From: JAJPXC01 sp964562375
Lineage (GTDB): Bacteria; Bacteroidota; Bacteroidia; Bacteroidales; Muribaculaceae
Assembly: GCA_964562375.1 (NCBI GenBank)
Contig: CAZLSW010000001.1
Span: forward strand, 44,471-108,470
Length of the DNA: 64,000 bases
Reading direction: 5' to 3'
The notes under the pieces are model-generated. The model was not told the origin of the DNA. It saw nothing but the letters and a program-made list of their open reading frames with translations, and did no database searches. Shown here piece after piece: positions 24,813 through 33,307 of the stretch; the stretch's first letter is position 1, and every line of letters starts with the position of its first letter. The translations under genes were made by a program, and so were the position numbers.

Positions 24813-24888
24813 TCGGGGTGACTAGATTCGAACTAGCGACCACACGCCCCCCAGACGCGTACTCTAAACCTGGCTGAGCTACACCCCG
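24813..24888 (-). tRNA. tRNA-Pro (anticodon GGG)
   Basis: 76 nt, CCA not encoded. Acceptor CGGGGTG/CACCCCG plus discriminator A; D arm TAGCTCAGCCAGG; anticodon stem CGCGT/GCGTG with two G-U pairs and loop CTGGGGG, so anticodon GGG; T arm GCTAG-TTCGAAT-CTAGT. Fold read by hand. It is followed by a good terminator. Confidence 0.9.
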
Positions 24889-25011
24889 ATTCGGTTTTAA
24901 AGCGGTGCAAAGGTAAGGCTATTTTCGTTCACAGCCAAGAAAACCACCCCCAATTAACCTTATTTAACGTCAAACCACTTTTTGGCAACCACTCACCGTT
25001 TAGGGATTTTA

Positions 25012-25110
25012 ACCACGAAAGGACACAAACGGGACACAAACAGTGTTTTGTGTTTTTTGTGTTCTTTTGTGGTCGATACCCTTTTGTGGTCGATACCCTT
25101 TTGTGGTTAC
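25012..25110. repeat. ACCACGAAA hairpin-type repeat
   Basis: ACCACGAAAGGACACAAAC at the left is mirrored by GTGTTCTTTTGTGGT at the right, followed by three copies of CTTTTGTGGT, two of them preceding TCGATACC. It resembles, but is not a copy of, the dispersed repeats at 6985 and 63829. It may form a long hairpin downstream of the aminotransferase gene. Confidence 0.7.
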
Positions 25111-25117
25111 TAAGCCT

Positions 25118-26236
25118 TTAGTGGTAGGCGTTGAGGATGCTGGCGATGGCGCGGGCGTCGTCGGGGGTGGTGCAGCGGGTGATGGGCAGGGAGAGGCATT
25201 GGTCGGCTATTTGCTCGGCGAGGGGAAGGGAAAGACCGTTGTAACGGGCGTAGCAGGGCTGCAGGTGGGGAGGGGTGGGGTAGTTGATGTCGGTACCCAC
25301 GCCATGGGCGGTGAGGTATTGGCGCAGGCGGTCGCGCTCGTGGGTGAGGATGACGTATTGGTGCCACACCATCTCGTCGGTGTCGACGAAGAGGGGCTTG
25401 CGCACGGCCGTGTGGCGGATCTCTTGGTCGTATATGCGGGCAATCTCGCGGCGATAACCATTCTCGGCGGCAGTGTGGGGGAGCTTGACGTTGATGCATG
25501 CTGCCTGTATGGGGTCGAGGCGGCAGTTGAAGCCCTCGTATTCGTTGTGGTAGCGTTGAAAGGAGCCATAGTTGGCCAGAGCGCGAACGGTGCGGGCGAT
25601 GGCTGTGTCGTTGGTCGTGACGCAGCCGGCGTCGCCCAGGGCCCCGATGTTTTTGGTGGGATAGAAGGAGAACCCGGCGGCGTGGCCCAGGCTTCCAGCG
25701 ACTGTGGTGCCGTTGATTCCGGGGATGGGTGACACGGCGCCAATGGCCTGGGCGACATCCTCGACGACGACCAAGCGGTCGGCGAGGGCGTTGTAACGCT
25801 CGTCCCACGCGACGCGGCCGTAAAGGTGGACAACCAGGAGGCTGCGCACCGCGGGGTCGGCGGCGGCCTCCAAAACGCGCTCAGGATCGATGTTGAGCGT
25901 GTCGAGGCGGGGCTCGACAAAAACTGGTTCCAGTCCAGCGTCGGTGACAGCCAAAACCGACGCGATGTAGGTATTGGCCGGAACAAGCACCTTGTCGCCG
26001 GGCTTGAGGCGCCCATGTTCGATGAGGGAGCGGAAAATCAATCGCAGCGCGTCAAGACCATTGCTTACGCCAACGCAGTGGCGCGTCTGGGCCATCTGTG
26101 CCATATTATCCTCAAGTCGCTGACACACAGGGCCTCCAACGTACCATCCCGAGGTGACAACACGCTGGGTGGCGCGCTGTAGCTCTTCCATATAAGGGGC
26201 ATTAACGGTGGCGAGATTGAGGAAAGGATACCGCAT
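25118..26236 (-). CDS. DegT/DnrJ/EryC1-type sugar aminotransferase (FdtB/QdtB-like)
   Basis: PLP-dependent transaminase acting on a dTDP-3-keto-6-deoxyhexose, 372 aa. The PLP lysine is Lys195 in FSFYPTKNIGALGDAG; VSNGLDALRLIFRS and LVVVEDVAQAIGA are cofactor-binding motifs. It is last in a four-gene unit after two QdtA/FdtA-like isomerases, so the likely product is dTDP-3-amino-3,6-dideoxy-glucose or -galactose for a surface polysaccharide. The gap to the upstream gene is 3 bases. The C-terminus (CTTPDDARAIASILNAYH) is normal. Confidence 0.92.
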   Translation of the reverse strand: MRYPFLNLATVNAPYMEELQRATQRVVTSGWYVGGPVCQRLEDNMAQMAQTRHCVGVSNGLDALRLIFRSLIEHGRLKPGDKVLVPANTYIASVLAVTDAGLEPVFVEPRLDTLNIDPERVLEAAADPAVRSLLVVHLYGRVAWDERYNALADRLVVVEDVAQAIGAVSPIPGINGTTVAGSLGHAAGFSFYPTKNIGALGDAGCVTTNDTAIARTVRALANYGSFQRYHNEYEGFNCRLDPIQAACINVKLPHTAAENGYRREIARIYDQEIRHTAVRKPLFVDTDEMVWHQYVILTHERDRLRQYLTAHGVGTDINYPTPPHLQPCYARYNGLSLPLAEQIADQCLSLPITRCTTPDDARAIASILNAYH

Positions 26237-26239
26237 AGG

Positions 26240-26683
26240 TCAATCGTTTCGTTTGGACGATGTAAGTTGCTGAAAATCGGAAAATTGACGCACGTAATCG
26301 CTTTCACGGTACTCGCTGGATGTGAGCACCAGGCATACGCTGCCCGAGGAGAAGTCGTCGATTTCGCGCCAGATTCCCGGCGGGATGTACAGGCCCTCAT
26401 AGGGCCGCGAGAGGAGGAATCGGCGAGAGTCGACGCCGTCGGTGAGGGTGACGGAGAAGCACCCCGCGACGGCAATGATCATCTGATGGTCCTCATGGTG
26501 GGAATGACCTCCTCGCTGAGAGCCGACGGGCACGTCGTATAGGTAGAACACGCGACGAATAGCGAACGGGAGGTCGTCGCCGTTCTCGGCAACGGTGAGC
26601 GAGCCCAGGGCGTGTCGATGCCGCGGAAGAGTGATCATTCGGCACTGGTCAAGGCTGGATGTGGCGTGGCTATTGGTGTCCAT
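26240..26683 (-). CDS. QdtA/FdtA-like dTDP-sugar 3,4-ketoisomerase, copy 2
   Basis: Cupin enzyme of the WxcM-like family. From MDTNSHATSSLDQCRMITLP it is 147 aa. Core motifs: GSLTVAENGDDLPFAIRRVF, YDVPVGSQRGGHSHHEDHQM with the metal/active-site His residues, and LYIPPGIWREIDDFSSGSVC. Three earlier Met codons are open, but the earliest lie inside the previous gene, so the first ATG past its stop is used. The His cluster is complete here, so this copy is likely the catalytic one. It is 3 bases from the aminotransferase gene. Confidence 0.85.
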   Translation of the reverse strand: MDTNSHATSSLDQCRMITLPRHRHALGSLTVAENGDDLPFAIRRVFYLYDVPVGSQRGGHSHHEDHQMIIAVAGCFSVTLTDGVDSRRFLLSRPYEGLYIPPGIWREIDDFSSGSVCLVLTSSEYRESDYVRQFSDFQQLTSSKRND

Positions 26684-26693
26684 GGCGGTGTGG

Positions 26694-27095
26694 CTATTCG
26701 GCTCCATTGAAGTGGTCAAAGAGTTGGAAATCACGTATATAGTCATCCTCGTCGTAGAGGGTGGAGGCGAGAACCATGGCAACCGAGTTGGTGGCGAAGT
26801 CGTCGATCACGCGCCAGTGCAAAGGTGGCACGTGCAGGGCTTGCCAAGGGTGACTGAGGCGGAACTGCTTGGTCTCGCCGCCGGCTGTCACCTCTACTGT
26901 GAAACTGCCGCTGAGAGCCACAATCAGCTCATGTGTCGTGTAATAGGCATGTCCCACACGGCTCTCGCCGGCAGGGACGTCGTACACCCAATAGCACCTG
27001 GCGATCTCGAACGGACATGCCTGGGGATACTGGATGAACGAGAGGTTGCCGCGGGGATCGCTAACCTTCGGAATTTCAATTAGTTTGGCTTCCAT
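26694..27095 (-). CDS. QdtA/FdtA-like cupin isomerase, copy 1
   Basis: 133 aa paralogue of the next gene. Motifs PKVSDPRGNLSFIQYPQACP, YDVPAGESRVGHAYYTTHEL and ALHVPPLHWRVIDDFATNSV match the family. GHAYYTTHE replaces the GHSHHEDHQ of its neighbour, so one of the usual active-site His positions differs. It may act on another sugar, epimerise or acetylate with a partner, or be a non-catalytic subunit. Its ATG overlaps the acyl-CoA ligase stop as TAATG, so translation is coupled. Confidence 0.85.
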   Translation of the reverse strand: MEAKLIEIPKVSDPRGNLSFIQYPQACPFEIARCYWVYDVPAGESRVGHAYYTTHELIVALSGSFTVEVTAGGETKQFRLSHPWQALHVPPLHWRVIDDFATNSVAMVLASTLYDEDDYIRDFQLFDHFNGAE

Positions 27096-28762
27096 TAGGC
27101 GTTGTAAAGGTACCGCTTGATCGATTTCTTGGGGGTCTTCTCAAATTCCTGGGCGATGAGCTGAATCTTCTGGATCTGCTCGTAAGGGGCGACAAGTTTG
27201 TTGAGATCCTTGCGCACTTGCTCCATCAGTTCGGGGAGGGCTTGGGGCGAGAGGCCTTCGGCGTCGACCGCCTCGAAGTCGGGGTAAACCAGCGCCGTCA
27301 AGCCCTTGCCGCGCTCTACCACGAGGCTCTCGGCCACGTAGGGCATGTTGTTGAGCTTGGCCTCGATCTCCTCGGGATAGATGTTTTGTCCGCTTGCCGA
27401 GAGGATCATGGTCTTGTAACGTCCGCGGATATAGATAGTGCCGTCGTCGTCGACGGTGCCCATGTCGCCCGTGTGGAGCCAGCCGTCTTCGTCGAGCACG
27501 GCCTCGGTGGCGGCGGGGTTTTTGTAGTAGCCCTTCATCACATTCTGCCCCTTGACGCAAATCTCGCCAGGGATGGTTTTGGGATTGCTGCTCAACACTT
27601 TAACCTCCATAATGGGGAGGATTCGACCGGCCGAACCGCAGATGAACTGTCGCCAAGGGGTATAGCTGATCAGTGGACCACACTCGGTCATGCCGTAACC
27701 CACGGTGAACGGGAATTTGATGGTGTGCAGGAAGTCCTCCACCTCGCGGTTGAGCGGCGCGCCGCCTACGATCACCTCCTCAAACTCACCGCCGAACGCC
27801 GCAACAAGTTTGCGGCGTATCTGGGCGTAAATCGCTGAGTCCAAGAATGGTATGGCGAGCGCCCAGCGCATTGGCCGCTTGATGAGCATTGGCACAATCT
27901 GCTTGCGGTAAACCTTTTCAAGAATCAGCGGCACGCAAATCACCAGGTTCGGCTTCACCTGGGCCAAGGCCCCCAGCAAAAGTTTGGGACTGGGAACTCT
28001 CCCGAAGAGGGTGACATGGGTGCCGACCGCCAAGGGCACCAGCATGTCGAAAGCGCAACCGTAGGCGTGAGCCAGCGGGAGGAACGACAAGCAGTGGGAG
28101 CCTTGATAATGGAGTCGGGAACGAATGCCGAAGACAACGTTACCGGTGAGGTTGCCGTAGGTGAGCATAACGCCCTTTGAGAAACCGGTGGTGCCGGATG
28201 TGTAGTTGAGCACCGCGGTTTGGTCGGCCGGCGCCGGGGGATAGTTGACGTCCTGGCGACGGAAATCGTGCGGATAACGGCGACGGAATTGCCGGGTGAG
28301 GTTTTTGACAACCTTGGAAATAGACACCTCGTTGTCGTCGCGCTCGGCCAGCACGCGACGCGTTTCGAGAGAAACGGCGGCCTTGATCTGGGGCATGCGC
28401 TCAAACTCCAACGTTTCGAAAATCGACTCGGAGACGAACAACATAACGGCGTCCGAGTGGTTGACGATATGCTGCGTGTCGGTGGGGTTGAAGTCCTGGA
28501 GTATCGGCACGATCACGGCCCCGTAGGTGATGGCCGAGATGAACACCGACACCCAGGTGATGTTGTTCTTGCCCACGAGGGCGATTTTGTCGCCGGGGTG
28601 TATTCCACTTTGCTCGTAGAAAAGGTGTAGGCGTGCCACACGACGCGCGAATTCGCCGTAGGTCAAGGATTCGTTGTTGCCATATTCCGAGAGGGCGGGG
28701 AGGGTCCAGTTGTCGCGGAAACTCTCGGCGTAGATATGGTTAAGGTCGTCGTTGTAATTCAT
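27095..28762 (-). CDS. Long-chain acyl-CoA/acyl-ACP ligase family protein
   Basis: AMP-forming ligase, 555 aa from MNYNDDLNHIYAESF. The AMP-binding P-loop is AVLNYTSGTTGFSKGVMLTY; VGYGMTECGPLISYT and DGWLHTGDMGTVDDDGTIYI followed by RGRYKTMILSASGQNIYPEE are the other core motifs, and the catalytic Lys lies near the end (EKTPKKSIKRYLYNA). The substrate is probably a long-chain fatty acid. It leads an operon with two sugar isomerases and a sugar aminotransferase, so it could supply acyl groups for an N-acylated aminosugar; that is inference. The eight-codon longer frame is rejected because it lies in the spacer. Confidence 0.9.
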   Translation of the reverse strand: MNYNDDLNHIYAESFRDNWTLPALSEYGNNESLTYGEFARRVARLHLFYEQSGIHPGDKIALVGKNNITWVSVFISAITYGAVIVPILQDFNPTDTQHIVNHSDAVMLFVSESIFETLEFERMPQIKAAVSLETRRVLAERDDNEVSISKVVKNLTRQFRRRYPHDFRRQDVNYPPAPADQTAVLNYTSGTTGFSKGVMLTYGNLTGNVVFGIRSRLHYQGSHCLSFLPLAHAYGCAFDMLVPLAVGTHVTLFGRVPSPKLLLGALAQVKPNLVICVPLILEKVYRKQIVPMLIKRPMRWALAIPFLDSAIYAQIRRKLVAAFGGEFEEVIVGGAPLNREVEDFLHTIKFPFTVGYGMTECGPLISYTPWRQFICGSAGRILPIMEVKVLSSNPKTIPGEICVKGQNVMKGYYKNPAATEAVLDEDGWLHTGDMGTVDDDGTIYIRGRYKTMILSASGQNIYPEEIEAKLNNMPYVAESLVVERGKGLTALVYPDFEAVDAEGLSPQALPELMEQVRKDLNKLVAPYEQIQKIQLIAQEFEKTPKKSIKRYLYNA

Positions 28763-29117
28763 AAATGGTTGCGTTAAGGGCCACACGAGCCGTAAATTAC
28801 CGCAAAATAACTAAAATTTTGGAGAAGAAGCAAGAAATACCCCCCGGAAAATTAAGTAGGACGTCAAGTAGGAAGTCGGGCCGTGTCGGCCCGACAGATC
28901 AGAAAGGAAGTCGGGCCGTGCCGCCCCGACAGATTAGAAAGGAAGTCGGGCCGTGTCGGCCCGACAAATTAGAAAGGAGGTCGGGCCGACACGGCCCGAC
29001 AACCAATTCCGTCCCGCCGACACGGCGGGACATCCTATTTAGCGGGGGCCAATCTCCTATTTACCATTGTCATTTTTCCACAAAAATCATTTTATTTCAA
29101 GAAAAATGTAAAATTAT
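28763..29117. repeat. Spacer with five palindromic elements
   Basis: No gene. Five copies of the main element lie at 28858-29040: three head-to-tail with stem GTCGGGCC/GGCCCGAC (one degraded to GCCGCCCCGAC), then one inverted of the same stem and one inverted with GTCCCGCC/GGCGGGAC. They are spaced at about 34 bp by AGATTAGAAAGGAA-type linkers. Confidence 0.9.
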
Positions 29118-29148
29118 TTTGGTAATTTAAAGCAAAGTGCTATCTTTG
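29118..29148 (+). promoter_or_regulatory. amt promoter
   Basis: -33 TTTG at 29118-29121 and -7 TATCTTTG at 29141-29148, spacer 19 bp: a textbook Bacteroidota promoter. Leader about 50 nt. Confidence 0.8.
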
Positions 29149-29204
29149 CGCCGTGTTTCAATGACTCAATTACACGTAGTACTTATTTTTAATTTATAGC
29201 CCCT

Positions 29205-30647
29205 ATGGTTACAATTGCAGGTAAAAGGTTCAAAAAGCGCTGGATTATATTGTTTCTGGCGGCACTGGGCATCAGTGTTTTAGGTTTGTGCGTGAGTCCC
29301 GACGAGGGAAAATGGGACATGGCCAACGATAATCTGTACGCCAACATCGCCTGGATGATCACGGCCACGATTTTCGTGTTGATGATGACCCCGGGATTGT
29401 CGTTCTTCTACGGCGGAATGGTAAGGGCCAAGAACGTGATTTCCACCATGTTGCAGAGCTTTATCGTGATGGGTGTGGTGAGTGTGATTTGGATTGTTTT
29501 TGGCTTTGGACTGTCGTTTGGCGATGATATTTGGCACGTCATCGGCAATCCATGCGATTTCTTCATGTTTGAGAAAGTGGGAGTGGCGAATGTGACGGCT
29601 GCCGAGAGCGAGCGTGTGGCAACGTTGAGCCAGATCGACTTGGCGACGACCACGATTCCCTTGGCGTTGTTCGCTCTGTTCCAGATGAAATTCGCCATTA
29701 TTACGCCAAGCTTGATCACCGGCTCGTTTGCCGAGCGCGTGCGTTTCTCGGGCTATCTGGTGTTTATGATATTGTGGGTGGTGATTGTATATTGTCCTTT
29801 GGCCCATTGCACATGGCATCCCGAGGGGTTGTTTGCCAAGATGCACGTTCACGACTTCGCCGGTGGCATTGTGGTGCACGCGGCCTCGGGTATAGCGGCG
29901 TTGGCGGGTGCTATCTTCTTGGGACGGCGCGCCGACGTGAGCGACTCCAAACCGGCCAACGTGCCGTTCGTGCTTTTGGGCGCCGCTCTGCTGTGGCTGG
30001 GATGGTTCGGTTTCAACGGTGGTAGCTCCCTCGCTGCCGACGGAATCGCAATCTCGGCTTTCTTGAACACCAATACTGCGGCTGCCACGGCAATGGTCAC
30101 CTGGGTGGTATTTGATGCCCTACGTGGCCACAAACCCTCGGCGATGGGAGCCGCTATCGGCGCTGTTGTAGGCTTGGTGGCAATCACTCCCTGCGCCGGC
30201 TGGGTAACGGTGGGGCAGAGCGTGTTTATCGCTTTTGTGATCACGATATGCTGCAACTTGGCTGTGACGTGGAAGAACGCCCGCCACACGTTTGACGACG
30301 CTCTCGACGTGTTCCCCACACACGGCTTGGGAGGCATCCTCGGCACCGTGCTCACCGGTATTTTCGCCTACGATTTCTTTGCTCGCGAGGATCCCGAGAT
30401 GATCTCACGCACGGAATTTTTCTGGGCCCACATATTGGTACTGGTAATAGTGTTTGTGTACACGTTCGGCGTTAGCTACGGGCTTTATTGGCTCACCAAC
30501 AAGATGATACCGATGCGCGTGTCGCGTCGCAGCGAGATGATTGGCTTGGACAAGAGCCAGCACGACGAGGAATACGGCACCGAGGTGACGACCGAGTTGG
30601 CCGAGGACACCATCTCGGATAGCGACTGGTATCAATCAATGGAATAG
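29205..30647 (+). CDS. amt: Ammonium transporter
   Basis: Amt/MEP/Rh channel for NH4+/NH3 uptake, 480 aa with about eleven membrane segments after an N-terminal signal-like helix. Family motifs are MTPGLSFFYGGMVRAKNVIS, FAGGIVVHAASGIAALAGAI and FPTHGLGGILGTVLTGIF, including the twin-His region. The C-terminal tail (DKSQHDEEYGTEVTTELAED) is acidic and longer than a minimal Amt tail, where PII proteins dock; no glnB is adjacent. Own promoter. The stop is directly next to the convergent pdxB stop (30647/30648). Confidence 0.96.
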   Translation: MVTIAGKRFKKRWIILFLAALGISVLGLCVSPDEGKWDMANDNLYANIAWMITATIFVLMMTPGLSFFYGGMVRAKNVISTMLQSFIVMGVVSVIWIVFGFGLSFGDDIWHVIGNPCDFFMFEKVGVANVTAAESERVATLSQIDLATTTIPLALFALFQMKFAIITPSLITGSFAERVRFSGYLVFMILWVVIVYCPLAHCTWHPEGLFAKMHVHDFAGGIVVHAASGIAALAGAIFLGRRADVSDSKPANVPFVLLGAALLWLGWFGFNGGSSLAADGIAISAFLNTNTAAATAMVTWVVFDALRGHKPSAMGAAIGAVVGLVAITPCAGWVTVGQSVFIAFVITICCNLAVTWKNARHTFDDALDVFPTHGLGGILGTVLTGIFAYDFFAREDPEMISRTEFFWAHILVLVIVFVYTFGVSYGLYWLTNKMIPMRVSRRSEMIGLDKSQHDEEYGTEVTTELAEDTISDSDWYQSME

Positions 30648-31730
30648 TTAACAACTCTTTGGCTCACCCCTATACTGGTAGTGGTTGCGTAGTGATTCGA
30701 AGGCTTGCGGCCGGGCTTTTAGCTCGGCCGTATCCTTTCGGGGGTCGTAGCTGGCCAAAAGCGCCTCCACGCTCACAGTATCGGCCACAGGTGGTAGTTT
30801 AGGCAGGAAGTCGGGCCGTGTCGGCCCGACAGAAAGAAAGTCCCGCCGTGTCGGCCCGACAGAAAGGAAGTCCCGCCGTGTCGGCCCGACAGAAAGGAAG
30901 TGCTCCCTCACGGCGGCGACGGCTATCAGGGTAGCCCGTTGCTTGCCTTCCAGGGAGTAACCGGCTATATGCGGCGTGGCGATCTCGGCAAGCGACAATA
31001 ACCCGGGACTGATGTTAGGCTCTCCCTCCCAGCAGTCAATCGCGGCGCCAGTAATTTGGCCGCTCCGCAACGCCTCAACCAGTGCAGGCGTATCGACCAC
31101 TGGGCCGCGAGCCGCATTGAAAATCAGCGGTTTTTGCTCGCACTTGCCGAAGAAATCGGCATCGGCCATATGGAATGTTCGATCCTCGCCTTCGCGGGTG
31201 AGAGGCGTGTGGAAAGTTATCACGTTGGCTTCGCGAGCGATCTCGTCGAGCGTCACGAAACCCTCAGCGCCCTCCTCGCGAGCTCTTGGCGGGTCGCAGA
31301 GTAGCACCTTGATTCCCAATCCCTTGGCCCATCTTTGGACAATCTTGCCCACATGGCCCACGCCAACTATTCCCAAAACTGTGCCCTCGAGTGGGCGCAT
31401 GGCCATCAGCGACGTGAGCACCCACTGGGCCACGCCCGGAGCGTTGCAGCCAGGGGCGTTCCTCACCTCAATTCCACGCGACGCGCAATAGGGGAGGTCG
31501 ATATGGTCGGTGCCGATAGTCGCGGTCGCAATCATCTGGCAACGAGAGTGTTCCAGCAAGTTGGCGTTGCATTTCGTGCGTGTGCGGGTAACCAGCGCAT
31601 CGACGTCGCGCATCGCCTCCGGCGTGATTTCCTCGGCGGGGAGATACCTCACCTGGCCAAGGTCCTCAAGCATTCCTTGGATGAACGGGATGTTGGCCTC
31701 GACCACGATGTTTAAGCCGTGAGATTCCAT
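30648..31730 (-). CDS. pdxB: 4-phosphoerythronate dehydrogenase with palindromic insert
   Basis: NAD-dependent D-2-hydroxyacid dehydrogenase of the pyridoxal phosphate pathway, about 360 aa from MESHGLNIVVEANIPFIQGM. PdxB-type motifs: ATIGTDHIDLPYCASRGIEV, the NAD motif LGIVGVGHVGKIVQRWAKGL, the catalytic His in IATPHIAGYSLEGK. Between AAVREH and KLPPVADTVSVEALL three 10-residue repeats FLSVGPTRRD are inserted, encoded by three 30-bp copies of the palindromic element. The core catalytic domains are complete, so the protein may still work with the surface loop. It overlaps the membrane-protein gene upstream by 19 bases. Confidence 0.93.
   Translation of the reverse strand: MESHGLNIVVEANIPFIQGMLEDLGQVRYLPAEEITPEAMRDVDALVTRTRTKCNANLLEHSRCQMIATATIGTDHIDLPYCASRGIEVRNAPGCNAPGVAQWVLTSLMAMRPLEGTVLGIVGVGHVGKIVQRWAKGLGIKVLLCDPPRAREEGAEGFVTLDEIAREANVITFHTPLTREGEDRTFHMADADFFGKCEQKPLIFNAARGPVVDTPALVEALRSGQITGAAIDCWEGEPNISPGLLSLAEIATPHIAGYSLEGKQRATLIAVAAVREHFLSVGPTRRDFLSVGPTRRDFLSVGPTRPDFLPKLPPVADTVSVEALLASYDPRKDTAELKARPQAFESLRNHYQYRGEPKSC
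30805..30902. repeat. Three palindromic elements inside pdxB
   Basis: Units start at 30811, 30841 and 30871, exactly 30 bp apart, then a partial AGAAAGGAAGT. The first unit has a perfect stem (GTCGGGCC/GGCCCGAC); units 2 and 3 have left arm GTCCCGCC with right arm GGCCCGAC and so are hybrid and poorly paired. Confidence 0.92.
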
Positions 31731-32692
31731 AGGTAAAGTGCTGAGTAAACGATGATTATCGTGAGTATGGGAATTGCCGAAGCACGGGTGCGGTGGGTGG
31801 CGAACAGGTGCCCGGCTTGGTAGGCCACTGCGCAATTGAGAAGCGGCACGTAAATGTAGGCCTGATAGAAGTCAAACACTGCCAGCAGGGCGGCTCCAAT
31901 CATCAGCACGGTCATGAATCCGTTGCAGGCGCGCGTGCGGGAATTATAGGAAAGGAAGCGGATGAAATTGCCCATCAAGCAAGTGATACCCAGCAGGATA
32001 GTCACGCCGATTGTGGCCACCAGTGGCACGATTTCGCCTGTGTTTAATTGGCTGAAGAAGTTGGTGAACGTGGGCAACGTGAAGTTACGGTAATCAATTA
32101 GACCGAATCCAATCAGAATCCACGCCGGGGTAATCATGCCCAGTAGCGCTGCCACGAAGGTGCGCCACGATAGCACGCGCATCTGCGCGCATCCAATCAA
32201 CGCGAGCGGTATTAAACCGATTGCCGCGTATTGCGTCATCGCCGTCAGGGCGATCAGGAAAAACGCCAAGAACACGCTGCGTGACTGTCCAGGCTGCCCA
32301 TAAACGTCGAACAGTATCGCCGCCACCACAATGGCCAGCAGAGCCAACAGAGTGCCTCCGTAGAAGCCCTCCATGAGGTCGGGAGTGGCCGCCTGGAGAA
32401 TCAGGAACAAGCCGGGGCCGAGCATCGACATGCCTCGCAACAGGTTGTAGGCGCGGTTGAGGTAAACCATCAGCAGAGCTATGGCCACGTTTACGGCGAA
32501 ATTAACCCCCAGCGAGATCCACCCCGCCGGAAGCCATTGGTTAGGCGACATCAACCCAAGGCCACGATTGACGTGCACGGCTTGCGCGGGATAGTTCTCG
32601 GCGGCGAACCATACGGCGGCCAAGGCCACCAGCATCAACACCGCGGCCCCAGCCCTATCGTGAAAAAACCTCGTCAGCGCCCCCTTCATCAT
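31712..32692 (-). CDS. Polytopic membrane protein, unknown function
   Basis: 326 aa with about nine hydrophobic segments (AVLMLVALAAVWFAAE, FAVNVAIALLMVYLN, TLLALLAIVVAAILF, VPLVATIGVTILLGITCLMG and others). Inner-membrane protein of a type common in Bacteroidales next to pdxB; function not known to me. The stop is inside the start of pdxB (19-base overlap) and the start overlaps the toxin stop by 4 bases, so it is embedded between two unrelated genes in a tight run. Confidence 0.8.
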   Translation of the reverse strand: MMKGALTRFFHDRAGAAVLMLVALAAVWFAAENYPAQAVHVNRGLGLMSPNQWLPAGWISLGVNFAVNVAIALLMVYLNRAYNLLRGMSMLGPGLFLILQAATPDLMEGFYGGTLLALLAIVVAAILFDVYGQPGQSRSVFLAFFLIALTAMTQYAAIGLIPLALIGCAQMRVLSWRTFVAALLGMITPAWILIGFGLIDYRNFTLPTFTNFFSQLNTGEIVPLVATIGVTILLGITCLMGNFIRFLSYNSRTRACNGFMTVLMIGAALLAVFDFYQAYIYVPLLNCAVAYQAGHLFATHRTRASAIPILTIIIVYSALYLWNLTA

Positions 32693-32964
32693 TTATCTTC
32701 GTAATGGCCGTAAACCGTAATCACCAACACCTGTACCGTTTCGTCGTATACACGGTACACCAAGCGATGTTTTCTCGAAAGTCGACGCGACCAAGTAGGT
32801 TCGTTAAAATTGCGCAATTGCTCTATTTGACCGGTTCCAGTATAAGGATGTTCCCTTAATTCCAACAGCAATGCGTTAAGTTTCTTGGCGACAGTCGGTT
32901 CATTCCGTTGCAATAGGCGTTGCCCTTGCATAGCTCGTTTTGAGAGTACAATTTTATAACTCAT
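32689..32964 (-). CDS. YoeB/Txe-family mRNA interferase toxin
   Basis: 91 aa RelE-superfamily toxin. Motifs: LLLELREHPYTGTGQIEQLR, WSRRLSRKHRLVYRVYDETV and VLVITVYGHYEDK, including the Glu, Arg, His and Tyr positions used by YoeB for ribosome-dependent mRNA cleavage. The start overlaps the antitoxin gene by 11 bases and shares its promoter. Its stop overlaps the membrane-protein start. The C-terminal TVYGHYEDK is characteristic of YoeB rather than RelE. Confidence 0.92.
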   Translation of the reverse strand: MSYKIVLSKRAMQGQRLLQRNEPTVAKKLNALLLELREHPYTGTGQIEQLRNFNEPTWSRRLSRKHRLVYRVYDETVQVLVITVYGHYEDK

Positions 32965-33226
32965 CCTCAGCTACTCGATTAAAGAAATCTTCCGGGGACT
33001 CATCTTCTCTCATCTCATACACCTCACCACGATTAGCTTCCTCAATTGCAGAATTAACCATGGCGTAGAATTGCTCCTCGGTCATCAACGAGTCGTCCTC
33101 GGAAACCGGGGTGATTTTGAAGGAACCCTCGGAGCGCGTTTTGAGAACAACATCCTGGCCCTCTTTCACCATTCTTAGATATTTGCCTTGGTTGGCGCGA
33201 AATTCGCGCGTACTGATGATAATCAT
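32954..33226 (-). CDS. Phd/YefM-family antitoxin
   Basis: 90 aa. The N-terminal DNA-binding half is MIIISTREFRANQGKYLRMV and VKEGQDVVLKTRSEGSFKIT; the acidic C-terminal half (MTEEQFYAMVNSAIEEANRG, REDESPEDFFNRVAEDEL) should wrap the toxin. It is first in the pair, as usual, so it can autoregulate. The 15-bp inverted repeat at 33263-33303 just upstream is the likely operator. Confidence 0.92.
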   Translation of the reverse strand: MIIISTREFRANQGKYLRMVKEGQDVVLKTRSEGSFKITPVSEDDSLMTEEQFYAMVNSAIEEANRGEVYEMREDESPEDFFNRVAEDEL

Positions 33227-33262
33227 GACTTTCCTATTTTTGGCGTAAAGATAACGAAAATA

Positions 33263-33303
33263 TTTTTGGTATCCAAATTGGAAACCATTTTGGATACCAA
33301 AAA
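33263..33303. promoter_or_regulatory. Toxin-antitoxin operator palindrome
   Basis: TTTTTGGTATCCAAA and its exact reverse complement are separated by 11 bases that contain a further TGG/CCA pair. It lies 36 bases upstream of the antitoxin start and overlaps the -33 region; a minus-strand TATCTTTA (-7-like) lies between. It also abuts the 3' end of purD and could serve as its terminator. Confidence 0.75.
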
Positions 33304-33307
33304 GTTC

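Noticed and set aside
25012..25110. Insertion sequence ends flanking a lost transposase
   Set aside because: The inverted words are short, less than 100 bp apart, and no transposase remnant is present; better treated as a hairpin-type repeat.
28858..29040. Regularly spaced repeats that look like a small CRISPR array
   Set aside because: The spacers are only 9-13 bases and themselves repeated, units occur in both orientations, and no cas genes are present. They are palindromic elements.
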